This document shows, in pieces, positions 23,342 through 31,756 of a stretch of DNA of 31,756 bases. Source of the DNA: an uncultured Bacteroides sp. (GTDB taxonomy: Bacteria > Bacteroidota > Bacteroidia > Bacteroidales > Bacteroidaceae); contig NZ_CAJLKP010000072.1 of assembly GCF_905207245.1 (NCBI RefSeq), positions 1-31,756 of the forward strand. The letters run 5' to 3'. Both the position numbers and the translations under genes were made by a program. Position 1 is the stretch's first letter. Every line of letters starts with the position of its first letter. Below the pieces are notes generated by a model, which saw only the letters and a program-made list of their open reading frames with translations, ran no database searches and was not told where the DNA came from.

Positions 23342-24679
23342 TTACAGTCTTGCCTGAATAGCTTTTGATTCTTCTTCGTATCCCGGTTTGTTTAGTAATG
23401 CAAACATATTCTTCTTGTATGCTTCCACGCCCGGTTGATTGAACGGATTGACTCCCAGTAGATAACCACTGATACCGCAAGCAATTTCAAAGAAGTAAAG
23501 CAACTGACCAATATTGAATTCATCCAACTTTTCGATAACAATGCGCATATTGGGCACACCGCCATCCACGTGAGCCAACTGAGTACCCAGTTCGGCCATC
23601 TTGTTCACTTCGTCTACACGTTTGCCAGCCAGGAAGTTGAGACCGTCCAAGTTAGCTTCGTCAGTAGGAACTTCCAGTTTGTGGTCTACTTTCTCTACAG
23701 AGATTACAGTTTCGTAGATGGTGCGTTCACCTTCCTGAATCCATTGCCCCATAGAGTGCAGGTCAGTAGAGAAATCTACGGCTGCCGGGAAGATACCTTT
23801 GTTTTCCTTGCCTTCTGATTCTCCGTAAAGCTGTTTCCACCATTCGCTTACATAGTGCAGTTTCGGGCAGAAATTCACGAGAATTTCAATCTTCTTACCG
23901 TTCTTGTACAACTCGTTGCGAGTAGCAGCATATTGCGCAGCGGGGTTTTCAGCAAACGGAACGTTTATGCCGCAAGCCTTTTCCATGTCGACAGCACCGG
24001 CTACTAACTTCTCAATATCGAAACCTGCAATGGCAATCGGCAGCAAGCCTACCGGAGTCAGTACAGAGAAACGACCGCCCACGTTATCGGGGATAATGAA
24101 TGATTTGTATCCTTCCTTATCGGCTGTGATGCGGGCAGCACCTTTCTTTTCATCCGTGATGGCAACGATTACTTTCTTAGCCATTTCCTTGCCGCGTTGG
24201 TCTTCGCACTGTTTTTTCAGCAAACGGAAAGCAAGAGCGGTTTCGGTGGTAGTTCCCGATTTGGAGATATTGATAACGCCGAATTTCTTATCTTTCAGGA
24301 ATTCAGTCAGTTCATACAAATAATCTTCGCTGATATTGTGTCCTGCATAGATCATGACAGGTGCAGTTTTCTTTTCCTGTAACCAAGTGAAGCTGTTTGA
24401 CAAAGCCTCGATGACAGCACGTGCTCCAAGGTAGCTTCCGCCAATGCCGGCCACGATCACTACTTCGCAGTTGTCGCGCAACACTTGTGCGGTGGCTTTC
24501 AGGTCAGCCAAATGTGCTTGGCTGATAGACGAGGGGAGGTGTAACCAGCCCAGGAAGTCATTACCTTTTCCGGTACCGTTTTCCAATGCTTCCTGCGCAG
24601 CTTTTACCTGAGCTTCGTAAGCAGCAACAGATGCTTTGGAAATAAATCCAAAAGTCTTTTCAATGTTCAAACTAATCAT
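23342..24679 (-). CDS. pgi: Glucose-6-phosphate isomerase
   Basis: Interconverts glucose-6-phosphate and fructose-6-phosphate in glycolysis and gluconeogenesis. At 445 aa it is the short bacterial (Bacillus-type) form. The two SIS-type sugar-phosphate-binding domains are visible: GIGGSYLGARA (78-88), SKSGTTTET (139-147) and NVGGRFSVLTPVG (199-211). GESEGK holds the likely base E287, and H308 (DLHSMGQ) and the YKKN lysine near 422 complete the site. It starts 45 bp downstream of gpsA, likely the same transcript, and ends at a terminator. Confidence 0.97.
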   Translation of the reverse strand: MISLNIEKTFGFISKASVAAYEAQVKAAQEALENGTGKGNDFLGWLHLPSSISQAHLADLKATAQVLRDNCEVVIVAGIGGSYLGARAVIEALSNSFTWLQEKKTAPVMIYAGHNISEDYLYELTEFLKDKKFGVINISKSGTTTETALAFRLLKKQCEDQRGKEMAKKVIVAITDEKKGAARITADKEGYKSFIIPDNVGGRFSVLTPVGLLPIAIAGFDIEKLVAGAVDMEKACGINVPFAENPAAQYAATRNELYKNGKKIEILVNFCPKLHYVSEWWKQLYGESEGKENKGIFPAAVDFSTDLHSMGQWIQEGERTIYETVISVEKVDHKLEVPTDEANLDGLNFLAGKRVDEVNKMAELGTQLAHVDGGVPNMRIVIEKLDEFNIGQLLYFFEIACGISGYLLGVNPFNQPGVEAYKKNMFALLNKPGYEEESKAIQARL

Positions 24680-24724
24680 AATATTCTAGGTTTTAAATTC
24701 AGTGTACTTATTTATTTCAGGAAA

Positions 24725-25720
24725 TTACCGCAACGAATCAGTCAACAGTTTAATTTCTATCATCGGCGAAATGCGTTCGTACAGGATGTTGTAGACGGCA
24801 TCCAGTATCGGCATATTGACGTGGTGATGTTTGTTAATCTCTTTGATACATTTTGTTCCGTAATACCCTTCGGCAATCATTTCCATCTCTATTTGTGCGC
24901 TTTTCACAGAATATCCCTTGCCAATCATTGTACCGAATGTACGATTGCGGCTAAAATTAGAATATCCCGTTACCAGCAAGTCACCTAAATAAACAGAATC
25001 ATTCACGTTTCTGTTCAGTGGATGCACGGTTTGCAGGAAGCGGTTCATTTCTTGCACGGCGTTGGATATCAATACTGCCTGAAAGTTATCACCATACTTC
25101 AGACCACTACAGATGCCGGCGGCAATGGCATACACGTTTTTCAGCACAGAACTATATTCTATACCGGCCACGTCATTGCTGACAGATGTCTTGATGAATG
25201 AGCTGGCCAGACGCCGGGCGATGGTACATGCCTTGTCTGTATCCGGGCAAGCGATGGTGAGATAGGAGAGACGTTCCAGAGCTACTTCTTCTGCGTGGCA
25301 GGGACCTGCCAGTACGGCAATGTTTTCGGGCGGAACACCATATTCTTTCGTGAAGTACTCCGATACAATCAAGTTGTCGTCGGGTACGATTCCTTTAATA
25401 GCAGTAATGATGAATTTGTCCCGTATCCGTGTTTTCAGCTTCTTCAGGTGAGCTTTGAGATAAGGAGAGGGGGTGACAAATATCAGCGTATCAGATTCCT
25501 TCACTACATCGTTGATATTAGAACTGAAGTTGATACGCTTCATGTCAAATTTGACGCCCGTCAGGTAGGCAGGGTTATGGCCCAATCGTTTAAAATCGGC
25601 TATACGGTCATCTCGTCGCATATACCAGTTAATCGACTCAGCCTGGGCAAGTACCATTTTGGCAATGGCTGTGGCCCAGCTTCCTCCGCCCATTATGGCT
25701 ATCTTTCCGGGTAGTTTCAT
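24725..25720 (-). CDS. gpsA: Glycerol-3-phosphate dehydrogenase [NAD(P)+]
   Basis: Reduces dihydroxyacetone phosphate to sn-glycerol-3-phosphate for phospholipid synthesis, in the cytoplasm. The 331-aa protein has the Rossmann motif GGGSWATA (11-18), LAGPCHAEEVA (137-147), catalytic K194 in SVLKNVYAIA, and the RNRTFG substrate-binding segment (258-263). It lies between lysS and pgi on the same strand. A terminator after lysS separates it in part, but I see no clear promoter of its own, so read-through from lysS is possible. Confidence 0.96.
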   Translation of the reverse strand: MKLPGKIAIMGGGSWATAIAKMVLAQAESINWYMRRDDRIADFKRLGHNPAYLTGVKFDMKRINFSSNINDVVKESDTLIFVTPSPYLKAHLKKLKTRIRDKFIITAIKGIVPDDNLIVSEYFTKEYGVPPENIAVLAGPCHAEEVALERLSYLTIACPDTDKACTIARRLASSFIKTSVSNDVAGIEYSSVLKNVYAIAAGICSGLKYGDNFQAVLISNAVQEMNRFLQTVHPLNRNVNDSVYLGDLLVTGYSNFSRNRTFGTMIGKGYSVKSAQIEMEMIAEGYYGTKCIKEINKHHHVNMPILDAVYNILYERISPMIEIKLLTDSLR

Positions 25721-25726
25721 ATCGAA

Positions 25727-25837
25727 ATTAATAATTAATAATTAAAAATTAAAAGAGGGAAAGGAAAGTAAATCCTTTCCCTCGTTCGATCTTTAATCTC
25801 ACTTATTTAATTTTTAATTCTTTAATTTTTAATTTTG
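25727..25837. repeat. AT-rich inverted repeats around the lysS terminator
   Basis: AATTAAAAATT (25740-25750) is repeated inverted as AATTTTTAATT at 25809-25819 and 25824-25834, on either side of the lysS terminator hairpin. Simple TAATTAA-type repeats fill the left side. The right copies overlap the last codons of lysS. Confidence 0.65.
25755..25783 (-). terminator. Intrinsic terminator of lysS
   Basis: GAGGGAAAGGA (25755-25765) pairs with TCCTTTCCCTC (25773-25783) around a 7-nt loop. On the minus strand it is followed by a T-rich stretch. It lies 38 bp after the lysS stop. Confidence 0.8.
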
Positions 25838-27552
25838 TTGATCCAGTCAGCCACGTCGTTTACCGATGGGTTGGTCAGTTCCAGTTTGTATTTCTTGTTG
25901 ATACCGCAAATGTCTTGGTGTAGTTTTTGCGGATTCACACCTTGCATGTCTTCTATTGTGTTGTAGCCGGCTTTCTGGATAACAGGTACCCAGTCTTCGG
26001 CAATACCCAGTTCCATGTATTTGGCTGGAGCATCTTTGGCAATGACCTTTTCGGGGCGCATCTGCGGGAAGAACAGTACTTCCTGAATGTATGATTTGCC
26101 TGTCATCAACATCGTCAGACGGTCAATACCGATACCGATACCCGATGTGGGAGGCATACCGAATTGCAGGGCGCGCAAGAAATCCTGATCTATGAACATG
26201 GCTTCGTCATCTCCCTTTTCACTCAATCGCAATTGATCTTTGAAACGTTCTTCCTGGTCAATAGGGTCGTTCAGCTCGCTATAAGCATTGGCTAGCTCTT
26301 TACCGTTCACCATCAGCTCAAAACGTTCAGTTAGTCCCGGTTTGCTGCGGTGCATCTTGGTCAGCGGACTCATTTCAACAGGATAGTCAGTGATGAAAGT
26401 CGGCTGAATGAAAGTGCCTTCGCAGAATTCGCCGAATATTTCATCTATCAACTTGCCTTTACCCATGGTGTCGTCAATTTCCATTTTCAGTTCTTTGCAG
26501 ACCTGGCGGATTTCGTCTTCGCTCTTGCCGTTGAGGTCATAGCCGGTCTTTTCTTTGATGGCATCCAAAATGGGCAAGCGACGGTAAGGAGCTTTGAAAC
26601 TAATGGTTTTTCCGTCTATGGTAGTCTCCGTGCAGCCATTAACAGCGATACAGATACGTTCCAGCAGTTTTTCGGTAAAACTCATCATCCAGTTATAATC
26701 CTTATATTGTACGTACAACTCCATACAAGTGAATTCCGGGTTATGGTTTTTGTCCATACCTTCATTGCGGAAGTTCTTTCCTATTTCATATACACCCTCG
26801 AAGCCACCTACAATCAGACGTTTCAGATAAAGCTCGGTAGCGATACGCAGATAGAGGTCGATGTTAAGTGAATTGTGGTGTGTGATGAACGGGCGGGCAC
26901 TTGCTCCACCAGCTATGGATTGCAGAATCGGGGTTTCCACTTCGGTATAACCGGCTTCATCCAGTACGGCGCGCATGGTCTTGATGACGGTGGCACGTTT
27001 CAGGAAGGTTTCCTTCACGCCATCGTTCACAATAAGGTCCACATAACGTTGGCGATAGCGCAGTTCGGGGTCTTCGAAAGAGTCGTAGGCAACACCATCT
27101 TTGTACTTCACAATAGGTAGCGGTTTGATGGATTTTGCCAGTACGGTCAGTTTCTTGGCATGGATACTGATTTCGCCCATTTGGGTACGGAATACAAATC
27201 CTTCAATTCCAATGAAGTCGCCTAAGTCGAGCAGGCGTTTGAATACAGTGTTGTAGAGCTCCTTGTCTTCTTCCGGACAGATGTCGTCGCGGGTGATATA
27301 CACCTGAATGCGACCTTTGGAATCCTGCAATTCAACGAACGAAGCCTTACCCATCACACGGCGTGTCATAATACGACCGGCTATGGATACCTGGCGAGGT
27401 TCAGCGTCATCTTTGAATTCTGCTTTTATATCAGTGGAGAAAGCATTGGTTACATACTCTGCAGCGGGATAGGGATCGATGCCCATCGCGCGAAGTTCAT
27501 TCATACTATTACGTCGAATGATTTCCTGTTCACTTAGTTCTAATACATTCAT
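25822..27552 (-). CDS. lysS: Lysyl-tRNA synthetase, class II, with C-terminal extension
   Basis: Charges tRNA-Lys with lysine. From the ATG at 27552 it is 576 aa. The N-terminal OB-fold anticodon-binding domain (about 52-140) contains VSIAGRIMTRR. Motif 2, FRNEGMDKNHNPEFT (261-275), and motif 3, GIGIGIDRLTML (471-482), are intact. The usual bacterial enzyme ends near residue 503 after LFFPQMRPEK; here about 70 further residues follow (AEDWVPVIQKAGYNTIEDM and beyond), resembling a small helical, helix-hairpin-helix-like domain. The start is set by the promoter: -7 TATTTTTG at 27581-27588 excludes the longest start at 27603. ATG 27564 is a possible alternative. Confidence 0.95.
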   Translation of the reverse strand: MNVLELSEQEIIRRNSMNELRAMGIDPYPAAEYVTNAFSTDIKAEFKDDAEPRQVSIAGRIMTRRVMGKASFVELQDSKGRIQVYITRDDICPEEDKELYNTVFKRLLDLGDFIGIEGFVFRTQMGEISIHAKKLTVLAKSIKPLPIVKYKDGVAYDSFEDPELRYRQRYVDLIVNDGVKETFLKRATVIKTMRAVLDEAGYTEVETPILQSIAGGASARPFITHHNSLNIDLYLRIATELYLKRLIVGGFEGVYEIGKNFRNEGMDKNHNPEFTCMELYVQYKDYNWMMSFTEKLLERICIAVNGCTETTIDGKTISFKAPYRRLPILDAIKEKTGYDLNGKSEDEIRQVCKELKMEIDDTMGKGKLIDEIFGEFCEGTFIQPTFITDYPVEMSPLTKMHRSKPGLTERFELMVNGKELANAYSELNDPIDQEERFKDQLRLSEKGDDEAMFIDQDFLRALQFGMPPTSGIGIGIDRLTMLMTGKSYIQEVLFFPQMRPEKVIAKDAPAKYMELGIAEDWVPVIQKAGYNTIEDMQGVNPQKLHQDICGINKKYKLELTNPSVNDVADWINKIKN

Positions 27553-27580
27553 TTCGTTGTACATTAACACAATTTGGGGA

Positions 27581-27588
27581 CAAAAATA
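27581..27588 (-). promoter_or_regulatory. Predicted -7 element of lysS
   Basis: TATTTTTG on the minus strand matches TAnnTTTG, 28 bp upstream of the chosen ATG. No clear -33 box. Confidence 0.5.
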
Positions 27589-27706
27589 CGAAACATTTTT
27601 CATATAATGGCACGAAGGAGGGGAGAATTAGGAAAAGTTTAGGGCTAACGTGTGCAGGGGTATCTTGATTTTAGCTCTTGCAATAATTCTATTATTTCCC
27701 CTCTTC

Positions 27707-27738
27707 TTTGCTCCCTTGCCGGAAAATGAGTATCTTTG
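27707..27738 (+). promoter_or_regulatory. Predicted promoter of the MATE gene
   Basis: TTTG (27707-27710), 20 bp, then TATCTTTG (27731-27738), a full consensus match. The ATG is 24 bp downstream. Confidence 0.75.
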
Positions 27739-27762
27739 CGCCCTCAATAAAAGAAAATAGGT

Positions 27763-29121
27763 ATGACAGGACAAAAGGCACCCACAGCGTTGGGAACAGA
27801 AAAGATTGGAAAACTACTGATGCAATATGCCGTTCCGGCAATTATCGCCATGACGGCATCTTCCTTATATAATATGGTAGACAGCATTTTTATAGGTCAC
27901 GGAGTAGGCACAATGGCTATTTCGGGGTTGGCGCTTACCTTTCCTTTGATGAACCTTGCAGCAGCATTCGGTTCGTTGGTGGGAGTAGGAGCTTCTACGC
28001 TGGTATCCGTGAAGTTGGGACAAAAAGACTATGATACCGCCCAAAGAATATTGGGAAATGTGCTTGTACTCAATATTGTTTTGGGCTTGGCATTTACGGT
28101 GGTGACACTTATCTTCCTCGACCCCATTCTTTACTTTTTCGGTGGTAGCGACGAGACGGTGAAGTATGCCCGTGAATATATGCAGATCATCTTGCTCGGC
28201 AATGTCGTTACCCATCTTTATCTCGGTTTGAATGCAGTGCTCCGCTCTTCCGGACATCCGCAAAAGGCGATGTACGCCACAATTGCTACGGTAGTCATTA
28301 ATACGATACTCGACCCTTTGTTTATCTATGGCTTTGATTGGGGCATCCGTGGAGCTGCCATTGCCACCATTATTGCGCAGGTCATTTCATTGATGTGGCA
28401 ATTCAAGATATTCAGCAATAAAGATGAACTCCTGCACTTCCATCGCGGCATTTTTCGCCTGCGCCGTAAGATTGTGATGGATTCGCTTGCTATCGGTATG
28501 TCCCCTTTCCTGATGAATCTGGCGGCATGTTTTATTGTGATTGTCATCAATCAGGGTTTGAAGCGTTATGGTGGAGACCTGTCCATCGGTGCATTTGGCA
28601 TTGTCAACCGTCTGGTCTTTATATTTGTGATGATTGTGATGGGGCTGAATCAGGGCATGCAGCCCATCGCCGGATATAATTTCGGAGCACAGCAATATGC
28701 ACGCGTTTCGCGCGTACTGAAACTGACGATAATTTTTGCTACCATAGTCACCACTACCGGTTTCCTGATGGGGATGCTTGTGCCTGACCTGGTGGTTTCT
28801 ATATTTACCTCCGATGAAGAATTGATAGCTCTTGCGGCCCGTGGGTTGCGTGTAGTGGTTATGTTCTTTCCGATTATCGGTTTTCAGATGGTGACGTCGA
28901 ACTTCTTCCAGAGCATCGGTATGGCAAGCAAAGCTATTTTCCTCTCCCTTACCCGCCAGATGCTTTTCCTGCTTCCGGCGCTGATTATTCTTCCCCGTTT
29001 CTTTGGTACGGCAGGGGTGTGGTATAGCATGCCGGTGTCCGATTTGCTTGCCAGTCTGGTGGCATTGGTGATGCTTGTAGGTCAGTTCCGTAAATTCAGA
29101 AAAGCAGAACAGCAAAATTAG
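27763..29121 (+). CDS. MATE-family multidrug/sodium efflux transporter
   Basis: A 452-aa inner-membrane exporter with about 12 membrane helices in two related halves. The N-terminal half has YAVPAIIAMTASSLYNMVDS (about 24-43) and IFIGHGVG, and ISGLALTFPLMNLAAAFG follows, all typical for MATE proteins of the NorM/DinF class. It exports drugs or metabolites in exchange for Na+ or H+; the substrate is unknown. Divergent from lysS with its own strong promoter. No regulator is adjacent. Confidence 0.92.
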   Translation: MTGQKAPTALGTEKIGKLLMQYAVPAIIAMTASSLYNMVDSIFIGHGVGTMAISGLALTFPLMNLAAAFGSLVGVGASTLVSVKLGQKDYDTAQRILGNVLVLNIVLGLAFTVVTLIFLDPILYFFGGSDETVKYAREYMQIILLGNVVTHLYLGLNAVLRSSGHPQKAMYATIATVVINTILDPLFIYGFDWGIRGAAIATIIAQVISLMWQFKIFSNKDELLHFHRGIFRLRRKIVMDSLAIGMSPFLMNLAACFIVIVINQGLKRYGGDLSIGAFGIVNRLVFIFVMIVMGLNQGMQPIAGYNFGAQQYARVSRVLKLTIIFATIVTTTGFLMGMLVPDLVVSIFTSDEELIALAARGLRVVVMFFPIIGFQMVTSNFFQSIGMASKAIFLSLTRQMLFLLPALIILPRFFGTAGVWYSMPVSDLLASLVALVMLVGQFRKFRKAEQQN

Positions 29122-29134
29122 TATTGATTATTGT

Positions 29135-29165
29135 TTTGTTTCTTCCCTATAAATCCTTACTTTTG
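29135..29165 (+). promoter_or_regulatory. Predicted promoter of the cytidylate-kinase-like gene
   Basis: TTTG (29135-29138), 19 bp, then TACTTTTG (29158-29165), a full consensus match, 28 bp before the ATG. It makes the gene independent of the MATE gene upstream. Confidence 0.75.
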
Positions 29166-29193
29166 TTATTAGTAAACCAAATAGATTGAAGCT

Positions 29194-29820
29194 ATGAATA
29201 AGAAATTCGTTGTGAACATTGGTCGCCAATTGGGAAGCGGCGGAAAAGAGATAGGGGAGAAGTTGGCAGCCCGTTTGGGTATTGATTTCTATGACAAGGA
29301 GTTGATAACGCTGGCTTCTAAGGAAAGCGGCCTGTGCCGTGAGTTTTTTGAGAAAGCCGATGAACGTGCTTCGCAAGGTATCATTGGAGGGCTCTTCGGC
29401 ATGCGTTTCCCTTTTGTGGGAGATGGTGCTTTGCCTACTCAGAATTGCCTGAGTAACGATGCCCTCTTTAAAGTACAGAGTGATGTTATCCGTCAGTTGG
29501 CTGACGAGAAATCCTGCCTTTTTGTAGGACGTTGTGCCGATTATATTCTGCGGGATTATCCTAACTGTGTGAACATCTTTATTTCGGCATCGCATAGTAG
29601 CCGTGTTGCACGTTTATGTGCCGCCCATTCCGTTTCAGAGGAAGAAGCGGAAAATATGATGAACAAGGAAGATAAGAAACGTTCGGAATATTATAATTAT
29701 TATAGTTATAAGACGTGGGGAGCTGCGGCAACCTATCATCTTTGCATTGACTCTTCGGTATTGGGAATAGAGAAGACGATAGATTTCATCGAAGAGTTTG
29801 TGAAGCTCAAAATAAAGTAA
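29194..29820 (+). CDS. Cytidylate-kinase-like P-loop protein
   Basis: A 208-aa protein of the cytidylate-kinase-like family (PF13189). The P-loop is GRQLGSGGKEIGEKLA (about 10-25), followed by LGIDFYDKELI, as in Cmk-type kinases, and FVGRCADYIL (about 109-118), the family's second conserved block. It is not the canonical CMP kinase, since the CMP-binding residues around the middle are replaced by a region rich in Gly and Phe. Substrate unknown. It has its own promoter and terminator, so it is probably a single-gene unit. Confidence 0.8.
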   Translation: MNKKFVVNIGRQLGSGGKEIGEKLAARLGIDFYDKELITLASKESGLCREFFEKADERASQGIIGGLFGMRFPFVGDGALPTQNCLSNDALFKVQSDVIRQLADEKSCLFVGRCADYILRDYPNCVNIFISASHSSRVARLCAAHSVSEEEAENMMNKEDKKRSEYYNYYSYKTWGAAATYHLCIDSSVLGIEKTIDFIEEFVKLKIK

Positions 29821-29834
29821 ATAGAGATTGAAAT

Positions 29835-29872
29835 AAAAAAGAGAGGCTACGTTTACGCAGTCTCTCTTTTTT
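29835..29872. terminator. Bidirectional terminator between the kinase-like and AspT-like genes
   Basis: AAAAAAGAGAG (29835-29845) pairs with CTCTCTTTTTT (29862-29872) around a 16-nt loop that can pair further, with A- and T-runs at the ends. It serves two convergent genes. Confidence 0.8.
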
Positions 29873-29893
29873 ATATTATTATATAATGATGTT

Positions 29894-31555
29894 CTACATC
29901 ATCGTCAGCAATATCATTTGCCCCGCCAGAATACGCAGGAACATCGTCAACGGATAAACCGTAGAATAGCCTACTGCCGGAGCATCGTTACCGGATGCCT
30001 GATTGGCATATGCCAGCGCGGGAGGGTCTGTATTACTACCGGCAATCAATCCCATCAGTGTAAAATAATTCACTTTGCAATAGAATCGGGCAATCATACC
30101 GATAATCAGCAATGGAATAACAGTAATCAGGAAACCATAACCCACATACGCTAATCCTGAACCTTCTACCACCGTCTGCACAAAATGTTCACCGGCTTCA
30201 ATGCCTACGCTGGCAAGGAAAAGTACGATACCGATTTCGCGCAGCATCAGGTTGGCGCTCATGGTTGTATAAGTCACCAGCTTCAGTTTGTGTCCGAATC
30301 GTCCGATAAGGATAGCAACCACCAGCGGACCACCAGCCAGACCCAGTTTCACCGGAGTCGGTATGCCCGGGAAAGCGATAGGAAGACTGCCCAGCAGGAT
30401 ACCCAGGAAGATACCCACAAAGATGGTCACAATATTCGGTGTGTCCAGACGCTTCAACTGATTTCCAAGTACGCCCGCAACACGCTCTACAGCATCTTGC
30501 TGACCAACCACCATCACGCGGTCACCTACTTGCAATATCAAATTCGGGTCAGCAAACAAGTCCATACCCGAACGGTTGATGCGAGTTACATTCACCCCGT
30601 ACATGCTACGGAAATGGAGGCTACCCAATTTTTTACCGTTGATTTCAGATTTTGTTACCAGTATACGGCGTGAAACCATCGGCATATCTTGTTTTTCCCA
30701 GTCCACCTGAATTTCTTTACCGATGAAAGCAGTTACCGCTTCGGCGTCTTCCTCGGAACATACGATGAAAATCTGGTCACCGATATGGAATTCAGTGTCT
30801 TGATTGGGGATACTGACGTGACCCTCATGACGGATACGTGAGCATACAAAAGAACGTCCCAGGAACTCTTTTACCTGGAGGAGTTTCTTTCCGTCGATGG
30901 ATTCGTTGCGAACTTCCAGATGCAGCATATGTGGCATGTGCTTCATGTCCGAAGTCTGTGTGGAAAGTTCATCTTCTTCTTTTTTCAGGTTCACCCGGCA
31001 GATGTAGCGGATGGCGATGATAGAGCCGATGATGCCGACCACACCGAGCGGATAGGCGCAGGCATACCCCAATGCGATAGGATCACCTGTGTAGTTCAAC
31101 TGATTCAACGCTTCCTGTGCAGCACCCAAACCCGGAGTATTGGTGACAGCACCATAGAGGATACCTACTATCATGGGGAGGTCGATTCCTCCGTCAATGA
31201 AGTAAATGCCCAGAGCTACTGCAATATTCAGTACCACAATGCCTACGGCAAGCATGTTCAGCGTCATTCCGCCTTTCTTGAAAGAAGAGAAGAACGACGG
31301 TCCTACTTGCAGACCGATACAGAATACGAATAAAATTAGCCCGAATTCGCGGATGAAATGCAGAATGTGAGTTTCACCCGTAAAACCGAAATGTCCCATC
31401 AGAATACCGGTGAAAAGTACAAATGTCACACCCAATGATATTCCGAAAATCTTAATCTTGCCCAAAAGTACGCCGACAGATATTACGAATGCATATAAGC
31501 ATACGATATGGGCGACGGAGGCAGGGTCCCATAACAAACTCTCTAACCAATCCAT
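29894..31555 (-). CDS. AspT/YidE-family transporter with two TrkA-C (RCK_C) domains
   Basis: A 553-aa membrane protein of the aspartate:alanine exchanger (AAE) type. Two homologous membrane halves (about 15-190 and 375-553) flank two cytosolic RCK_C domains (about 205-285 and 292-370). Each half carries a matching motif: TNTPGLGAAQEAL (138-150) and SNTDPPALAYANQ (507-519). The family includes aspartate/alanine antiporters and many transporters of unknown substrate; the RCK domains suggest ligand control. A complete promoter at 31601-31631 precedes it, and a terminator shared with the kinase-like gene follows. Confidence 0.9.
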   Translation of the reverse strand: MDWLESLLWDPASVAHIVCLYAFVISVGVLLGKIKIFGISLGVTFVLFTGILMGHFGFTGETHILHFIREFGLILFVFCIGLQVGPSFFSSFKKGGMTLNMLAVGIVVLNIAVALGIYFIDGGIDLPMIVGILYGAVTNTPGLGAAQEALNQLNYTGDPIALGYACAYPLGVVGIIGSIIAIRYICRVNLKKEEDELSTQTSDMKHMPHMLHLEVRNESIDGKKLLQVKEFLGRSFVCSRIRHEGHVSIPNQDTEFHIGDQIFIVCSEEDAEAVTAFIGKEIQVDWEKQDMPMVSRRILVTKSEINGKKLGSLHFRSMYGVNVTRINRSGMDLFADPNLILQVGDRVMVVGQQDAVERVAGVLGNQLKRLDTPNIVTIFVGIFLGILLGSLPIAFPGIPTPVKLGLAGGPLVVAILIGRFGHKLKLVTYTTMSANLMLREIGIVLFLASVGIEAGEHFVQTVVEGSGLAYVGYGFLITVIPLLIIGMIARFYCKVNYFTLMGLIAGSNTDPPALAYANQASGNDAPAVGYSTVYPLTMFLRILAGQMILLTMM

Positions 31556-31600
31556 AGTTACCTTTGTTTAACTTTTTTATTTGCTTATTGAAATTTCGCG

Positions 31601-31631
31601 CAAAGTTAGGCATTAAAAGGGAGGTGGCAAA
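31601..31631 (-). promoter_or_regulatory. Predicted promoter of the AspT-like gene
   Basis: On the minus strand TTTG (31628-31631), 19 bp, then TAACTTTG (31601-31608), a full consensus match, 45 bp upstream of the ATG. Confidence 0.75.
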
Positions 31632-31652
31632 GGGTTTCCGGGAGTTTTTCTT

Positions 31653-31756
31653 TTAGCTGCTATGAGGGGGCTGATAATCCATCTGCATCGTAGCTGGAAC
31701 ACACTTGCTCCGTACCAACTCCGTACATTCTTCGCTCAGAGGTACCTCTAACCGAA
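31653..31756 (-). CDS. Possible 3' end of a gene cut by the window edge
   Basis: On the minus strand a frame open from the window edge encodes 33 residues and ends with TAA at 31653-31655; the peptide contains EVPLSEECTELVRSKC and ends PPHSS. Base composition is richer in G and C than the flanking intergenic DNA, as in the coding regions. It stops about 20 bp before the promoter of the AspT-like gene, which fits a gene end. Too short to identify; it could also be chance. Confidence 0.4.
   Translation of the reverse strand, partial: RLEVPLSEECTELVRSKCVPATMQMDYQPPHSS

Noticed and set aside
28387..29115. 242-codon minus-strand frame opposite the MATE gene
   Set aside because: Antisense shadow, rich in His and Gln from reversed hydrophobic codons; no domain.

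Overview
The window looks like an ordinary chromosomal stretch of a Bacteroides-type bacterium (phylum Bacteroidota). The organism call rests on three things: the protein families, which include a two-CBM20 amylomaltase, a Bacteroidota-type LptD, an AsnA-type asparagine synthetase and a UpxY-like NGN fragment; the weak ribosome binding sites; and above all the repeated -33 TTTG / -7 TAnnTTTG promoter pattern with 19-20 bp spacing. I cannot name the species from the sequence alone.

Layout, left to right. 1-333 is non-coding and holds two families of inverted repeats, including a strictly periodic 22-bp palindrome array. 334-6186 (minus strand) carries folB (dihydroneopterin aldolase), malQ (4-alpha-glucanotransferase with two starch-binding domains) and nrdJ (B12-dependent ribonucleotide reductase). 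6527-8646 holds a nitroreductase and dnaA, which converge on one shared terminator. 8997-11144 (minus) is an amidase-mlaD pair for cell wall and envelope lipid work. 11286-12254 is a BASS-type transporter. 12289-18861 is an envelope glycan and LPS region: a GtrA-like membrane protein and a GT2 polyprenyl-phosphate glycosyltransferase on the minus strand, then divergently a GT-C (ArnT-like) glycosyltransferase, an HD-domain protein and a large LptD homologue.

18899-20745 holds ung and asnA (minus). A tRNA-Arg(CCG) gene with its own terminator follows at 20949-21021. 21086-22472 is a small accessory-looking locus: a membrane-anchored protein of unknown function plus a truncated NusG/UpxY-like NGN protein, divergent from an XRE-family regulator, with a palindrome lying on the promoter between them. 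22513-27552 (minus) is housekeeping: a HAD phosphatase, pgi, gpsA and lysS. The right end holds a MATE transporter and a cytidylate-kinase-like protein (plus strand), an AspT/YidE-type transporter (minus), and what may be the 3' end of another minus-strand gene.

How the genes work together. The clearest functional group is 12289-18861: a GT2 enzyme would charge a polyprenyl phosphate with sugar, a GtrA-like protein could flip it, the GT-C enzyme would transfer the sugar on the periplasmic side, and LptD inserts LPS in the outer membrane. The amidase-mlaD pair is also an envelope function. The most unusual items are the 22-bp palindrome array near the left end, a tRNA whose G19-C56 tertiary pair appears replaced by A19-U56, the truncated NGN locus beside that tRNA, the lptD frame with no usable ATG start, and a LacI-type operator-like palindrome upstream of malQ. 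No CRISPR array, insertion sequence, rRNA or prophage was seen.
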